Source of the DNA: Caulobacter rhizosphaerae
Lineage (GTDB): Bacteria; Pseudomonadota; Alphaproteobacteria; Caulobacterales; Caulobacteraceae
DNA: 64,000 nucleotides
Assembly: GCF_010977555.1 (NCBI RefSeq)
Contig: NZ_CP048815.1
Location: 2,844,501 to 2,908,500, forward strand
Direction of reading: 5' to 3'
Under the pieces are notes generated by a model. That model worked only from the letters and a program-made list of their open reading frames with translations. It did no database searches and was not told the DNA's origin. Below, piece by piece: positions 50,934 through 60,105 of the stretch (positions are counted from its first letter, which is position 1; every line of letters begins with the position of its first letter). The position numbers were made by a program, and so were the translations under genes.

Positions 50934-53570
50934 ATGACGATCAAGCTGGCCGCAAGCGCCTTCGCCCTGACCCTGGCCGCCACGAGCAGCCTCGCCTCCG
51001 CAGCGGAACGGCTGACCGTCCCGCTGACGGATGGCTGGCGGTTCACCCAGGACGACACCCTGACCGGGGCCGAGGCGCCCAGCTTCGACGACAAGGCCTG
51101 GGCCGCCGTCAGCGTGCCCCACACCTGGAACCGGGCTGGCTACTACCTGTCCGACGGCCCTCATCTGCACACACCGGCCACGATCAACGCCAAGCAGGGC
51201 GTAGGCTGGTATCGGCTGGCCTTCACCGCGCCGGCTGCGATCAAGGACAAGGCGACCTGGCTGCAGTTCGACGCCGCCAGCCGCAAGGCGTCGGTCTGGC
51301 TCAACGGCGTCCACCTGGGCGACCACGCCGGCGGCTTCTCGCGCTTCCGCCTGGACGCCAGCCAGGCGATCCGGCCGGGGCAGCCGAACCTGCTGGTCGT
51401 CAGGGTGGACGCGAGCCGGCCGGTCGCCGGCGGCGCCACCGCCGACATCCTGCCCTTGGGCGGCGACTTCTTCGTCCACGGCGGCCTCTATCGCGGGGTC
51501 AGCCTGGTCGCTACCGACAAGGCCCACTTCGACATGCTCGATTTCGGCGGCTCCGGTGTCTACGCCCGGACCACCGCGATCGGCGACGGCAAGGCCACGG
51601 TCGCCGTGCGCTCCAAGCTCCGCAACGACGCCAAGCGTGGCGTCAAGCTGGTTCTGACCACCCAGCTGGTCGACGCGTCCGGCGCCGTCGCCGCCCAGGT
51701 CGTCACGCCCGTCTCCCTGTCCGCCGGCCAGTCGACCGAGGTCGCGCAGGACCTGGCCCTGGCCGCCGCCCACCTGTGGCAGGGCGTGAAGGACCCCTAC
51801 CTCTACCGGCTGAAGTCGGTGATTAAGGACGCGCGCGGCCAGGTCGGCGACAGCTTGGACCAGGGCTTCGGCGTACGGCAGATCCGCATCGATCCGGAGA
51901 AGGGCCTGATCCTGAACGGCCAGCCGTTGCGCCTGCACGGCGTGGGTTACCACCAGGACCGCGAGGGCAAGGGCTGGGCGGTCAGCGCGGCCGACACCGC
52001 TCAGGACATGGCCATCATCCGAGAGATGGGCGCCAACACGATCCGGCTGACCCATTACCAGCACGGGACGGCTATCCATGAGTTGGCCGACCAGTACGGC
52101 CTGATCCTGTGGGACGAGATCCCGTTCGTCAGCGTCATGACCCTGGCGGCCGACCAGATCGAGCCGACGCCGGGCCTGGTCGCCGACGCGCGGCAGCAGC
52201 TGCAGGAGCTGATCCGCCAGAACTACAACCACGCCTCCGTTGGCGTCTGGGGCATCGCCAACGAGGTCGACCTGCGCGGCACGCCGCCATCATTCATGGG
52301 CGCGGCCAAGATCGTCCAGCGCGACCCTGTCCCCCTGCTCAAGGACCTGCAGGCCCTGGCCAAGGCCGAGGATCCCGACCGAGCCACCACCCAGGCCACC
52401 TGCTGCGAGGGTCTGCAGCCCAACGCACCCGAGGTGGCCGCCATCACCGACACCAGCGGCGCCAACCGTTATTTCGGCTGGTACTACACCCCCTCGGAAC
52501 TGCTGGGACCCGCGCTGGACGCCCTGCGCAAGAAGCGTCCGGACAAGTCGCTGTCGGTCAGCGAATACGGCGCCGGCGGCGCGATCAGCCAGCATACCGA
52601 CGATCCGCTGGGCGGCCCGTTCGACTCGTTCGGTCGCATCCAGCCCGAGGAATACCAGGCCTTCGTTCACGAGAAGAACTGGGCGATCCTGGATTCCAAG
52701 CCCTATCTCTGGGCGTCCTGGCTGTGGAACAGCTTCGATTTCGCCACCGGCGACCGTCACGAGGGCGATGGCGAGAGCATCAACACCAAGGGCCTGGTGA
52801 CCTACGATCGCCAGGTCAAGAAAGACGCCTTCTACTTCTACAAGGCCAACTGGAGCGCCGAGCCGTCGGTGCATATCACCGGCCGCCGCTATGTCGACCG
52901 CGCCTATCCGGTGACCGACGTGCGCGTCTACAGCAACGCCCCGTCCACCGACCTGGTGCTCAACGGCAGGTCCCTGGGCGCGCTGGCCGACTGCCCGCAG
53001 AAGATCTGCGTCTGGAAGAGCGTTCGTCTCGCTTCGGGCGACAACACGCTGGTCGCCCAAGGGCATTTCGAGATGGGCCCAACCGAGGACCGCCTGACCT
53101 GGCGCCTGGCGCCCGAGGGCAAGGACCGCTTCACGATCGACAGCGGCGCCCTTCTGGTCCCGGCCGGCCTCGGGGTCCGCATGGGCTCGGACGCGTTCTT
53201 CGCCGGCGGAGCGGCCAAGGCCATGACCGGCCAGGGCGGCGGCGAACCCGGCGCAGCGCCGTGGCCGGTGGCGCGCACCTATCGCGAAGGCGACTTCCGC
53301 TACCAGATCCCGGCCGCGCCAGGCCGCTACACCGTCACCCTGACCTTCGTCGAGCCAACCTACTCCAAGGGCGAGCGCGTCTTCGACGTGCTGATCAACG
53401 ACAAGGTCGCGCTAAGCGATTTTGACGTCGCCGGCGCGGCGAAGGGCGAGCGCGCCACCGTCGTGCGCAGCGTCCCCGTCGAGGCGACCGACGCGGGTCT
53501 GACGATCACCTTTAAGGGCAAGACCGGCAAGGCCATCGTCTCGTCCATCGACGTCGCGCCTCGCCCCTGA
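50934..53570 (+). CDS. Secreted GH2 beta-galactosidase/beta-glycosidase with C-terminal malectin-like domain
   Basis: 878 residues. Signal peptide ends LASA-AE. GH2 sugar-binding and Ig-like domains (PHTWNRAGYY, VGWYRLAF, VWLNGVHLGDHAGGF) precede the TIM barrel with acid/base Glu444 (GIANEVD) and nucleophile Glu544 (SVSEYGAGG). The C-terminal about 110 residues (YREGDFRYQIPAAPGRYTVTLTFVEP...) form a malectin-like carbohydrate-binding domain. The ATG at 50934 is chosen; GTG 50922 is an alternative. Likely removes beta-galactosyl units from plant polysaccharide outside the cytoplasm. Divergent from a small GH-associated secreted protein. Confidence 0.92.
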   Translation: MTIKLAASAFALTLAATSSLASAAERLTVPLTDGWRFTQDDTLTGAEAPSFDDKAWAAVSVPHTWNRAGYYLSDGPHLHTPATINAKQGVGWYRLAFTAPAAIKDKATWLQFDAASRKASVWLNGVHLGDHAGGFSRFRLDASQAIRPGQPNLLVVRVDASRPVAGGATADILPLGGDFFVHGGLYRGVSLVATDKAHFDMLDFGGSGVYARTTAIGDGKATVAVRSKLRNDAKRGVKLVLTTQLVDASGAVAAQVVTPVSLSAGQSTEVAQDLALAAAHLWQGVKDPYLYRLKSVIKDARGQVGDSLDQGFGVRQIRIDPEKGLILNGQPLRLHGVGYHQDREGKGWAVSAADTAQDMAIIREMGANTIRLTHYQHGTAIHELADQYGLILWDEIPFVSVMTLAADQIEPTPGLVADARQQLQELIRQNYNHASVGVWGIANEVDLRGTPPSFMGAAKIVQRDPVPLLKDLQALAKAEDPDRATTQATCCEGLQPNAPEVAAITDTSGANRYFGWYYTPSELLGPALDALRKKRPDKSLSVSEYGAGGAISQHTDDPLGGPFDSFGRIQPEEYQAFVHEKNWAILDSKPYLWASWLWNSFDFATGDRHEGDGESINTKGLVTYDRQVKKDAFYFYKANWSAEPSVHITGRRYVDRAYPVTDVRVYSNAPSTDLVLNGRSLGALADCPQKICVWKSVRLASGDNTLVAQGHFEMGPTEDRLTWRLAPEGKDRFTIDSGALLVPAGLGVRMGSDAFFAGGAAKAMTGQGGGEPGAAPWPVARTYREGDFRYQIPAAPGRYTVTLTFVEPTYSKGERVFDVLINDKVALSDFDVAGAAKGERATVVRSVPVEATDAGLTITFKGKTGKAIVSSIDVAPRP

Positions 53571-53603
53571 ACGGGCGCGGGGCGATGGTCTCCAGCGCAC
53601 CGA

Positions 53604-54197
53604 CTAGGCGAACAGGCGTCGGAGCGTCATCTGCACAAGGCGCGTCAAGATCGCTCGATCAGCCTGTGGATGGTTGATCGAGCGTACCGCCAGTCCGTCG
53701 AACAGCACGTGGACGAACTCGCAGCGGGCTCGAAAATCGCCGACGGTCTCGCCGGACCGCCTCAAGGCGCTCATCAGCTCCTCGAACGCCGCGCGTCCTT
53801 GCCGGTCCACGACCTGCAGGATCCCGGCGACGCGAGGATTGCGCGCGGCTTCGGCGGCAAGTTCGGTCCTGAGCGCCACCCGTCGGGTATCGAAGCACCG
53901 GTCGATCGACTGGGGAACCAGGGCGCAGATTTCATCGAGCAAACCGGCGGCGCCGCCGTCCAGGGCGTCGAGCATCGCGCGCATCTCCGCCAGATCTTCA
54001 TTGGCGATCTGAGCGATCAGCGCCTCCTTGCTTTCGAAGATGCGATAGACTTGGCCCACCCCAAGTTCGGCGCGCTCGGCGATCTCGGCCATGGCCGCGC
54101 CGTGAATGCCTGACAGGGCGATGCAGTCGCGGGCCGCCTCGACGATCCGCTCGCGCCGCTCATCCTGCCCCATCGATCGCCGCGGTTGACGGATCAC
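53604..54197 (-). CDS. TetR-family repressor of the RND efflux operon
   Basis: 197 residues from GTG 54197 (GGAG nine bases upstream); ATG 54173 is possible but has no Shine-Dalgarno. HTH: ERIVEAARDCIALSGIHGAAMAEIAERAELGVGQVYRIFESKEALIAQI. It is the last gene of the outer membrane factor/adaptor/pump/regulator run, 91 bases after the pump stop. The perfect palindrome TGAACGGTACCGTTCA at 60002-60017 before the first gene is the natural operator, giving feedback control. Confidence 0.9.
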   Translation of the reverse strand: MIRQPRRSMGQDERRERIVEAARDCIALSGIHGAAMAEIAERAELGVGQVYRIFESKEALIAQIANEDLAEMRAMLDALDGGAAGLLDEICALVPQSIDRCFDTRRVALRTELAAEAARNPRVAGILQVVDRQGRAAFEELMSALRRSGETVGDFRARCEFVHVLFDGLAVRSINHPQADRAILTRLVQMTLRRLFA

Positions 54198-54288
54198 GAG
54201 CGTCGTCTCCAACCGCCCTGCCCGCGCTCCGCGAACGGCGCCGGGCGCCCGATGATCATCGCCATGGTCATAACCCCGCCATCGACGG

Positions 54289-57200
54289 CTACGCCTTGGC
54301 CTCGACATCCTCAAGCGGAACCCCAGGCGTCACGGCGCGTGGGGTGACCAGCTTCGCCAGGCGCGGCCGCAGCCATTGTTCGAAGTCGTCAACGAACTCG
54401 TAGACCACCGGCACCAGAACGAGCGACAGCAGCGTCGAAGTAATCAGCCCGCCGATCACCGCCACGGCCATCGGCTGGCGGAACTCCGCGCCATGCTCAA
54501 GCGCCAGGGCGGTCGGCAGCATACCCGCCGCCATGGCCACGGTGGTCATGACGATCGGCCGGGCCCGCTCGCGGCAGGCTTCGATCAGGGCGTCGCGCTG
54601 CCGCATGCCGCCGCGCTCCAGCTCGATCGCGTACTCGACCAGCAGGATCGAGTTCTTGGCCGCCAGGCCCAGCAGCATCAGGAAGCCGATCAGCGACGGG
54701 ATCGACAGCGCCTGGTGAAAGGCCAGCAGGCCCAGGAACGCCCCACCCACCGCCAGCGGCAGGGCCGACAGGATGACGATCGGCTTGAAAAACGAGCCGA
54801 ACAGCAGGACCAGGACGCCGTAGATCATCGTCACCCCGGCGAAGATCGCCAGGCCGAAACCGCCGAACAACTCGGCCATCGCCTTGGCGTCGCCGATCGA
54901 ACTGGCCCGCACGCTGGCCGGCATGGCCTTGAAGATCGGCAGACCGTGCACGGCCTTGGTCGCCGAGCCCAGGGTCGCGCCTTCGGTCAGTTCAGCCTCG
55001 ATGGTCATCTGGCGCTGGCGATCCAGACGGTCGATGCGGGCCGGACCCGCCTGGAAGCTGACATCGGCGACCGCCTCCAGCCGGGTCGTCTCGCCGCTGG
55101 CGGTCTTCAGGCGCAGCCCACGGACGCGGTCGAGGTCGGCGCGGGCGTCGGCGGGTAGGCGCACGCGGATCGGGATCCGCCGCTCCTTGTCGTTAAGCTT
55201 GGCGACGTTGGCGTCGATGTCGCCGCTGGTGGCGACGCGGGCGGCCTGGGCGATGGCGTCGACCGAGACGCCCAGGCGAGCAGCCTCGTCGGCGCGCGGG
55301 CGGATGACAATCTCCGGACCGACCGGCGGGGTCGATGGATGCGGGTCGGCCAGTTCGGGCAGGTCGCGCATCTGGCGTTGAAGGTCGAGCGCGGCGTTGG
55401 ACAGCGCGTCGGGGTCGTCGCCCGTCAGGATCTGCTGGAACCCCGCTTGGCCGTCGGCCTTCAAGAAGCCGATCCGCACGTCCGGAATGGCCATGATGGC
55501 GGCGCGATAGCGTTCGCGCAGGGCTTGCCCCCTCACCTTGCGGTCGGCCTTCAGCAGCACCGTGACCGAGCCGCTGCGCAGGTCCGCGCCGCCGCCGCCC
55601 CGGAACGGGTCGCCCGAGGTCGAGCCGACCGTGGCGAAGACTCCGTCCACGGCGGGCTCCTTGGCGAAGACCGCGTCGATGCGCGAGATCGCCTGGTCCA
55701 TCTGCTCGAGGGTCGCTCCCGGCGCGCCCTGCAGCTTCAGGTTCAGATAGTCGGGGTCGCCTTCGGGCGTGAACGCGGTCGGCAGCAGCGGCAGCAGGGC
55801 CAGCGAGCCGATGAACAGCATCCCGCCGATGGCGCAGGCCAGCATCCGGTGGTCGAGGCTCCAATTCAGGACCTTCAGATAGGTCTTGGGCAACGGGGCC
55901 GGCTCATGGGCCTTGGTCCGCGGCTTGAGCAGGTAGGCGGCCATCAGCGGCGTCAGCAGGCGGGCCACGACCAGCGAGAACAGAACCGCCACGGAGATAG
56001 TCAGGCCGAACTCCTTGAAGAACTGACCGGCGATGCCCGGCATGAAGCTGACCGGGGCGAACACCACGACGATGGCGAAGGTGGTGGCGACCACGGCCAG
56101 GCCAATGGCGTCGGCGCCTTCCATGGCCGCGTCATAGGGCTGGTAGCCGGCGACGACCCGTTTTTCGATGTTCTCGATCTCGACGATGGCGTCGTCGACC
56201 AGGATGCCGATGACCAGGGTCAGGGCCAGCAGGGTCACGACGTTCAGCGAGAAGCCCAGGAAGGCCATGGCCGCGAAGGTCGGGATCAGCGAGATCGGCA
56301 TGGCCGCCGCCGTGATCAGGGTGGCGCGCCAGTCCTTCAGGAAGAAGAATACCACGACCGCCGCCAGCGCCATGCCTTCCAGCAGCACGCCGCGCGTGGC
56401 CTCGAAGCTGGTGCGCGTCTCGTCGACTGTCGCCGAGATCCGCGTGCAATGGACCTCGGGCCGAGCCTTCTCCAGCGCCGCCAGGGCCTTGATCACCCGG
56501 TCGTCGACGGCCACGTCGCTGGCCTCGCGGGTCTTCATGACCTGGAAGCCGACCACGGGGCGACCGTTCAGCCGGGCGAAGCCGCGCGCCTCGGCCGAGC
56601 CGTCGCCGACCTCGGCGATGTCGGCCAGGCGGACGTAGCCGCCGCCGCTGGTGGGGATGGTCAGGTCGCGAAGTTTGTCCGTCGTCTCGACCTGGCCCAG
56701 GATGCGGATGGTCTGCTCGCGGCCGCCGATCTCGACGCGGCCGCCGCCGGCGTTCAGCTGAAAGCCGGCCAGGGCGCTGTTGACGTCGGCGGCCGTCAGC
56801 CCCCGCGCGGTCAGCTTGTCCGGATCGACCAGGACATTGATCTCGCGGTTGACCCCGCCGACCCGCGTGACCTGAGCCACGCCCTTCTCGGCCTGCAGGG
56901 CGCGGGCGATGGTGTCGTCGACGAACCACGACAGCTGAGCGTCCGACAGCCCGTCGACCGAGACCGCGTAGGTCATGATCGGGGCGCTGTCGATCTCCAC
57001 CCGCTGGACCGTGGGGGCGTCGATATCGCGCGGCAGCTGGGCGCGGACCTGCTCGATCTTGGTGCGGACCTCGTCGGTCTTCTTCTGCAGGTCCTCGCCC
57101 ATCTGGAAGGTGATGTTGGTGGTCGAGGCGCCCTGGGTCACCACCGACTGGACGTTCTCGACGTTCGAGACGCCGGCGACGGCGTCCTCTACCTGGCGGG

Positions 57201-57417
57201 TGATCTGGGTCTCGATCTCGCCGGGCGAGGCGCCGTTCTGGGTGACGGTGACCGACACCATCGGCAGCTGGACATTGGGATATTGCTTGATCGGCAGCTG
57301 CAGATAGCTCAGCACGCCGGCCAGCAGCAGGGCCAGGAACAGCACCGTCACCGGGATCGGGTTACGGATGGCCCAGGCGGAGATCTTCAGGCCGTCGCCC
57401 GTGGTCGGCGCGATCAT
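54289..57417 (-). CDS. RND-family (HAE1/AcrB-like) multidrug efflux pump, inner-membrane subunit
   Basis: 1042 residues, the usual length. NPIPVTVLFLALLLAGVLSYLQLPIKQYP is TM1 and the start of the porter domain; the proton-relay pair Asp408-Asp409 in VDDAIVEIEN of TM4 is intact; two 6-TM halves with large periplasmic loops are visible. Its ATG overlaps the adaptor stop by four bases. Together with the adaptor and outer membrane factor it should form a tripartite proton-driven exporter of hydrophobic compounds. Specificity is unknown. Confidence 0.96.
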   Translation of the reverse strand: MIAPTTGDGLKISAWAIRNPIPVTVLFLALLLAGVLSYLQLPIKQYPNVQLPMVSVTVTQNGASPGEIETQITRQVEDAVAGVSNVENVQSVVTQGASTTNITFQMGEDLQKKTDEVRTKIEQVRAQLPRDIDAPTVQRVEIDSAPIMTYAVSVDGLSDAQLSWFVDDTIARALQAEKGVAQVTRVGGVNREINVLVDPDKLTARGLTAADVNSALAGFQLNAGGGRVEIGGREQTIRILGQVETTDKLRDLTIPTSGGGYVRLADIAEVGDGSAEARGFARLNGRPVVGFQVMKTREASDVAVDDRVIKALAALEKARPEVHCTRISATVDETRTSFEATRGVLLEGMALAAVVVFFFLKDWRATLITAAAMPISLIPTFAAMAFLGFSLNVVTLLALTLVIGILVDDAIVEIENIEKRVVAGYQPYDAAMEGADAIGLAVVATTFAIVVVFAPVSFMPGIAGQFFKEFGLTISVAVLFSLVVARLLTPLMAAYLLKPRTKAHEPAPLPKTYLKVLNWSLDHRMLACAIGGMLFIGSLALLPLLPTAFTPEGDPDYLNLKLQGAPGATLEQMDQAISRIDAVFAKEPAVDGVFATVGSTSGDPFRGGGGADLRSGSVTVLLKADRKVRGQALRERYRAAIMAIPDVRIGFLKADGQAGFQQILTGDDPDALSNAALDLQRQMRDLPELADPHPSTPPVGPEIVIRPRADEAARLGVSVDAIAQAARVATSGDIDANVAKLNDKERRIPIRVRLPADARADLDRVRGLRLKTASGETTRLEAVADVSFQAGPARIDRLDRQRQMTIEAELTEGATLGSATKAVHGLPIFKAMPASVRASSIGDAKAMAELFGGFGLAIFAGVTMIYGVLVLLFGSFFKPIVILSALPLAVGGAFLGLLAFHQALSIPSLIGFLMLLGLAAKNSILLVEYAIELERGGMRQRDALIEACRERARPIVMTTVAMAAGMLPTALALEHGAEFRQPMAVAVIGGLITSTLLSLVLVPVVYEFVDDFEQWLRPRLAKLVTPRAVTPGVPLEDVEAKA

Positions 57418-58520
57418 CGGCCCGCCCCCGTCACGCTCATGACCGGACGAACCTTGTCGCCGTCGACCAGCAGGGCCGCGGCGTTCTCGACGATCCGCGC
57501 GCCGGCCGAAGGCCCGGCGGTCAGGCGAACCCAGCCCGCGCCGCGATCCCCGGTCTTGACGGGAACACGCCGCACGCGGTCACCGGCCTCGACGACCATG
57601 ACGCTGGCTCCGCCGGCGTCATAGCGCACCGCGCTCTCGGGAACCGAAAGGCCCTGGTCCGCCGCGTCGCCGAAGACCGCGCGCCCAAAACCGCCCGACC
57701 GGATGTCGGGACGGACCGGCAAGGTCAGGCGCACATAGCCCAGCTTGGACTTCGGATCGATCTGCGGGCTGATCAGGCGCACGCGGCCGGTCGCCGTCGC
57801 GCCGCTGGGAAGGGTGACGGTGGCCGACTGTCCGACGCGGATCCGCGCCAGCTCGCCTTCGGCCAACTGGGCCTGAAGCTCGATCTGGCCGTCGCGCGCC
57901 AGGCGGAACCAGGCAGTCTGGCCTGCCGAGGCCGCATCGCCTGGGCGCACGCCGCGCTCCAGCACCACCCCGCCGACCGGCGCGGTCACGGCCAGCTTGT
58001 TGCGCCGGACCTGCAGGTCGCGCAGCGCGGCCTTCTGCGCCTGGACCGTGGCCTGAGCGGCCTTGGCCTGGAAGCGCCGCTGGTTGATCTGCTCCTGGGC
58101 GAGATCCCCCGAGCCGTCGAGGCCGTTGGTGCGATTGGCCTGGTCCGCTGCCTGGGCGGCCTGGGCCTCGGCCTGGGCGACCAGGGCGGCCTGCTGGGCG
58201 ATCTGGGCCTCGATCAGGGCCGGATCCAGGCGCGCCAGCACCTGCCCCGCCCGGACCGTGTCGCCGACATCGGCCAGGACGGCGATGACGCGATAGCCGC
58301 TGACCTCCGGCGTGACGGCGGCCTCCTCGCGCGGCGTCAGGTCGCCCGTCGCGGTCAGGCTGCCGGCCACGGCGCGCGGCGCCAGGGTGATCACCGACAC
58401 CGACCGCAGCTCGGCGGCGTGCGGCGCGGCCGGCGGCCCGCCTCGATGACACCCGGCCAGGATCGGCGCGGCGGCGACGACGAGCAGCGTCGTCGCCAGG
58501 AGCTTCTTGCAAGAGGTCAT
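57414..58520 (-). CDS. RND efflux periplasmic adaptor (membrane fusion protein), lipoprotein
   Basis: 368 residues. Lipobox ILAGC with Cys23 lipid attachment. Barrel-sandwich halves (VSGYRVIAVLADVGDTVRAGQVLARLDP and VTAPVGGVVLERGVRPGDAAS) flank an alpha-helical hairpin (IAQQAALVAQAEAQAAQAADQANR), then beta-barrel and membrane-proximal domains. Overlaps neighbours by four bases on both sides, so it is tightly coupled with pump and outer membrane factor. Confidence 0.95.
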   Translation of the reverse strand: MTSCKKLLATTLLVVAAAPILAGCHRGGPPAAPHAAELRSVSVITLAPRAVAGSLTATGDLTPREEAAVTPEVSGYRVIAVLADVGDTVRAGQVLARLDPALIEAQIAQQAALVAQAEAQAAQAADQANRTNGLDGSGDLAQEQINQRRFQAKAAQATVQAQKAALRDLQVRRNKLAVTAPVGGVVLERGVRPGDAASAGQTAWFRLARDGQIELQAQLAEGELARIRVGQSATVTLPSGATATGRVRLISPQIDPKSKLGYVRLTLPVRPDIRSGGFGRAVFGDAADQGLSVPESAVRYDAGGASVMVVEAGDRVRRVPVKTGDRGAGWVRLTAGPSAGARIVENAAALLVDGDKVRPVMSVTGAGR

Positions 58521-59968
58521 TTCGAGCTCGCGACAGACGAATAGCGATCGACGGGCCAGCCGCCGCCAAGGGCCTGGTAGGCCTGCACCGCCCGCCGGAC
58601 GGCCTGCACCTGAGCCGAGGTCAGCTGGGTGCGCGTCGTCCGCCAGGCCTGCTCGGCCGACAGGGTGGATTGAAGGTCGGTCAGGCCGCGACCGTAGTTG
58701 GCGCGGGCGGCGCGATAGGCCCGCGCGGCGCGGGTCTCGCCGTCGGCCAGCAGGGCGACCTGGCGGCGGTCGGCGTCGAGCCCCACCAGCGCGGCCTCGG
58801 AGTCCTTGAAGGCCTGGCGCAGCGTCCGCTCGTAGGCGATGGCCGCCTGGGCGGCCTGGGCCTTCTGAACACCCGCCTGCGACAGCAGGCTGGGCAGGTC
58901 GAACAGCGGCTGGCTCAGGGCCAGGCCGAGGCTGGTGGTGGTGGTCGCGCCGCCGATCGAGGGGCGCGAATAGCCGAGGCCGGGAATGAAGCTGACCGTC
59001 GGCAACAGCGCCAGGCGGGCCAGGTTGGCGCGTCCGGACGCCGCGGCCAGCCGCGCCTGCGCCTCGCGCACGTCGGGGCGGCGGGTCAGCAGGTCGCCCG
59101 GCACCAAGGCGGGCGGGGCCGGCGCGACCCCGACGTCGGCGGAGATGGCGATCGAGGCGGTGGGGTCGACCACCCGGCCGACCAGGATCAACAGCGCCCG
59201 CTTCTGGGCTTGCAGCTGCGCCTCCAGCGACGCGACCCTGGCGTTCGATTGCGAGAGGTCGCCGGCCACTCGGTCGGCGTCCGCGACGGCCGACAGGCCC
59301 GCCCGCGCCCGCCGTTCGGTCATGTCGTAGAGCTCTTTCTGGACCCGGGCGCTCTCGTGCGCGTCCTCCAGCTGGATGGCCAGGCCTCGGGCCTGGAAGT
59401 AGCTGTCGGCGACCTCGGCCGCCACCGAAGCGCGGGTCCCTTCATAGGCGAACCGGGCGGCGGCGAAGTCGGCCTTGGCGATCCGGTTGGCGGTGGGCAG
59501 CCGCCCGAACAGGTCGACCTGCCAGCTGACGTCGAAATCGCCCGTGGTGATGCGCAGGTCCGTGGCGGCGCCCCCGGTCTTGGTGCGCTGCTTCAGGTAC
59601 GAGGCGCTGGGATCGCCTTGCGGCAGGAAGCTGGTCAGGGCGCCGGCCTTGGTGGCCCGCGCTTCTGCCAGTCGTGCGGCGGCGTCCCGGACGTCCAGGC
59701 CGGTGGCCAGCGCCTCATCGACCAGTTGGTCCAGCAGCGGATCGCCGAACCGGGTCCACCAACGATCCAGCGACGCGGCGTCCGACGCCGAGTTCGCCGA
59801 CGTCGCCGAGGGGCCTTCGTAGGCGACGGGCAGTCTCAGATCGGTCTTGGGCGGCGCGACGCATCCGGTCAGCGCCAAGCCCGCCATCAGCGCCGCGGCG
59901 AGGCAGGCGTCGGGACGCCGCGACGAAGCGCGCCGCCTCGTGCCGCCGATCAATGGCGCGCTGTCCAT
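58517..59968 (-). CDS. RND efflux outer-membrane factor (NodT/OprM-type lipoprotein)
   Basis: 483 residues. Lipobox ALTGC, then two TolC-type repeats with long helices (LDQLVDEALATGLDVRDAAARLAEARA; RRPDVREAQARLAAASGRANLARLALLPTVSF). First gene of the efflux operon: GGGAGG lies five bases before the ATG at 59968, and a perfect operator palindrome lies 34-49 bases upstream. Gene order outer factor, adaptor, pump, regulator is less usual than adaptor first. Confidence 0.95.
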   Translation of the reverse strand: MDSAPLIGGTRRRASSRRPDACLAAALMAGLALTGCVAPPKTDLRLPVAYEGPSATSANSASDAASLDRWWTRFGDPLLDQLVDEALATGLDVRDAAARLAEARATKAGALTSFLPQGDPSASYLKQRTKTGGAATDLRITTGDFDVSWQVDLFGRLPTANRIAKADFAAARFAYEGTRASVAAEVADSYFQARGLAIQLEDAHESARVQKELYDMTERRARAGLSAVADADRVAGDLSQSNARVASLEAQLQAQKRALLILVGRVVDPTASIAISADVGVAPAPPALVPGDLLTRRPDVREAQARLAAASGRANLARLALLPTVSFIPGLGYSRPSIGGATTTTSLGLALSQPLFDLPSLLSQAGVQKAQAAQAAIAYERTLRQAFKDSEAALVGLDADRRQVALLADGETRAARAYRAARANYGRGLTDLQSTLSAEQAWRTTRTQLTSAQVQAVRRAVQAYQALGGGWPVDRYSSVASSK

Positions 59969-60001
59969 GGTTGCCTCCCGACCGTTCCGCGTGACCGTAA
60001 T

Positions 60002-60017
60002 TGAACGGTACCGTTCA
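60002..60017. promoter_or_regulatory. TetR operator of the efflux operon
   Basis: TGAACGGTACCGTTCA, a perfect 16-bp palindrome in front of the first efflux gene. GAACGG/CCGTTC palindromes are typical of AcrR/TetR-type repressors that control RND pumps. Confidence 0.75.
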
Positions 60018-60105
60018 TTTATCTGATCGTCGAGTGGGCCGGTATTGTCAAGCCTCGGTTTGACGGGCGGCGGCGCTGTCGGCGGGCTAAAAGCGAACCG
60101 CCTCG

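Noticed and set aside
55339..57624. 761-codon plus-strand open frame
   Set aside because: Antisense to the RND pump gene; no start signal and no domain.
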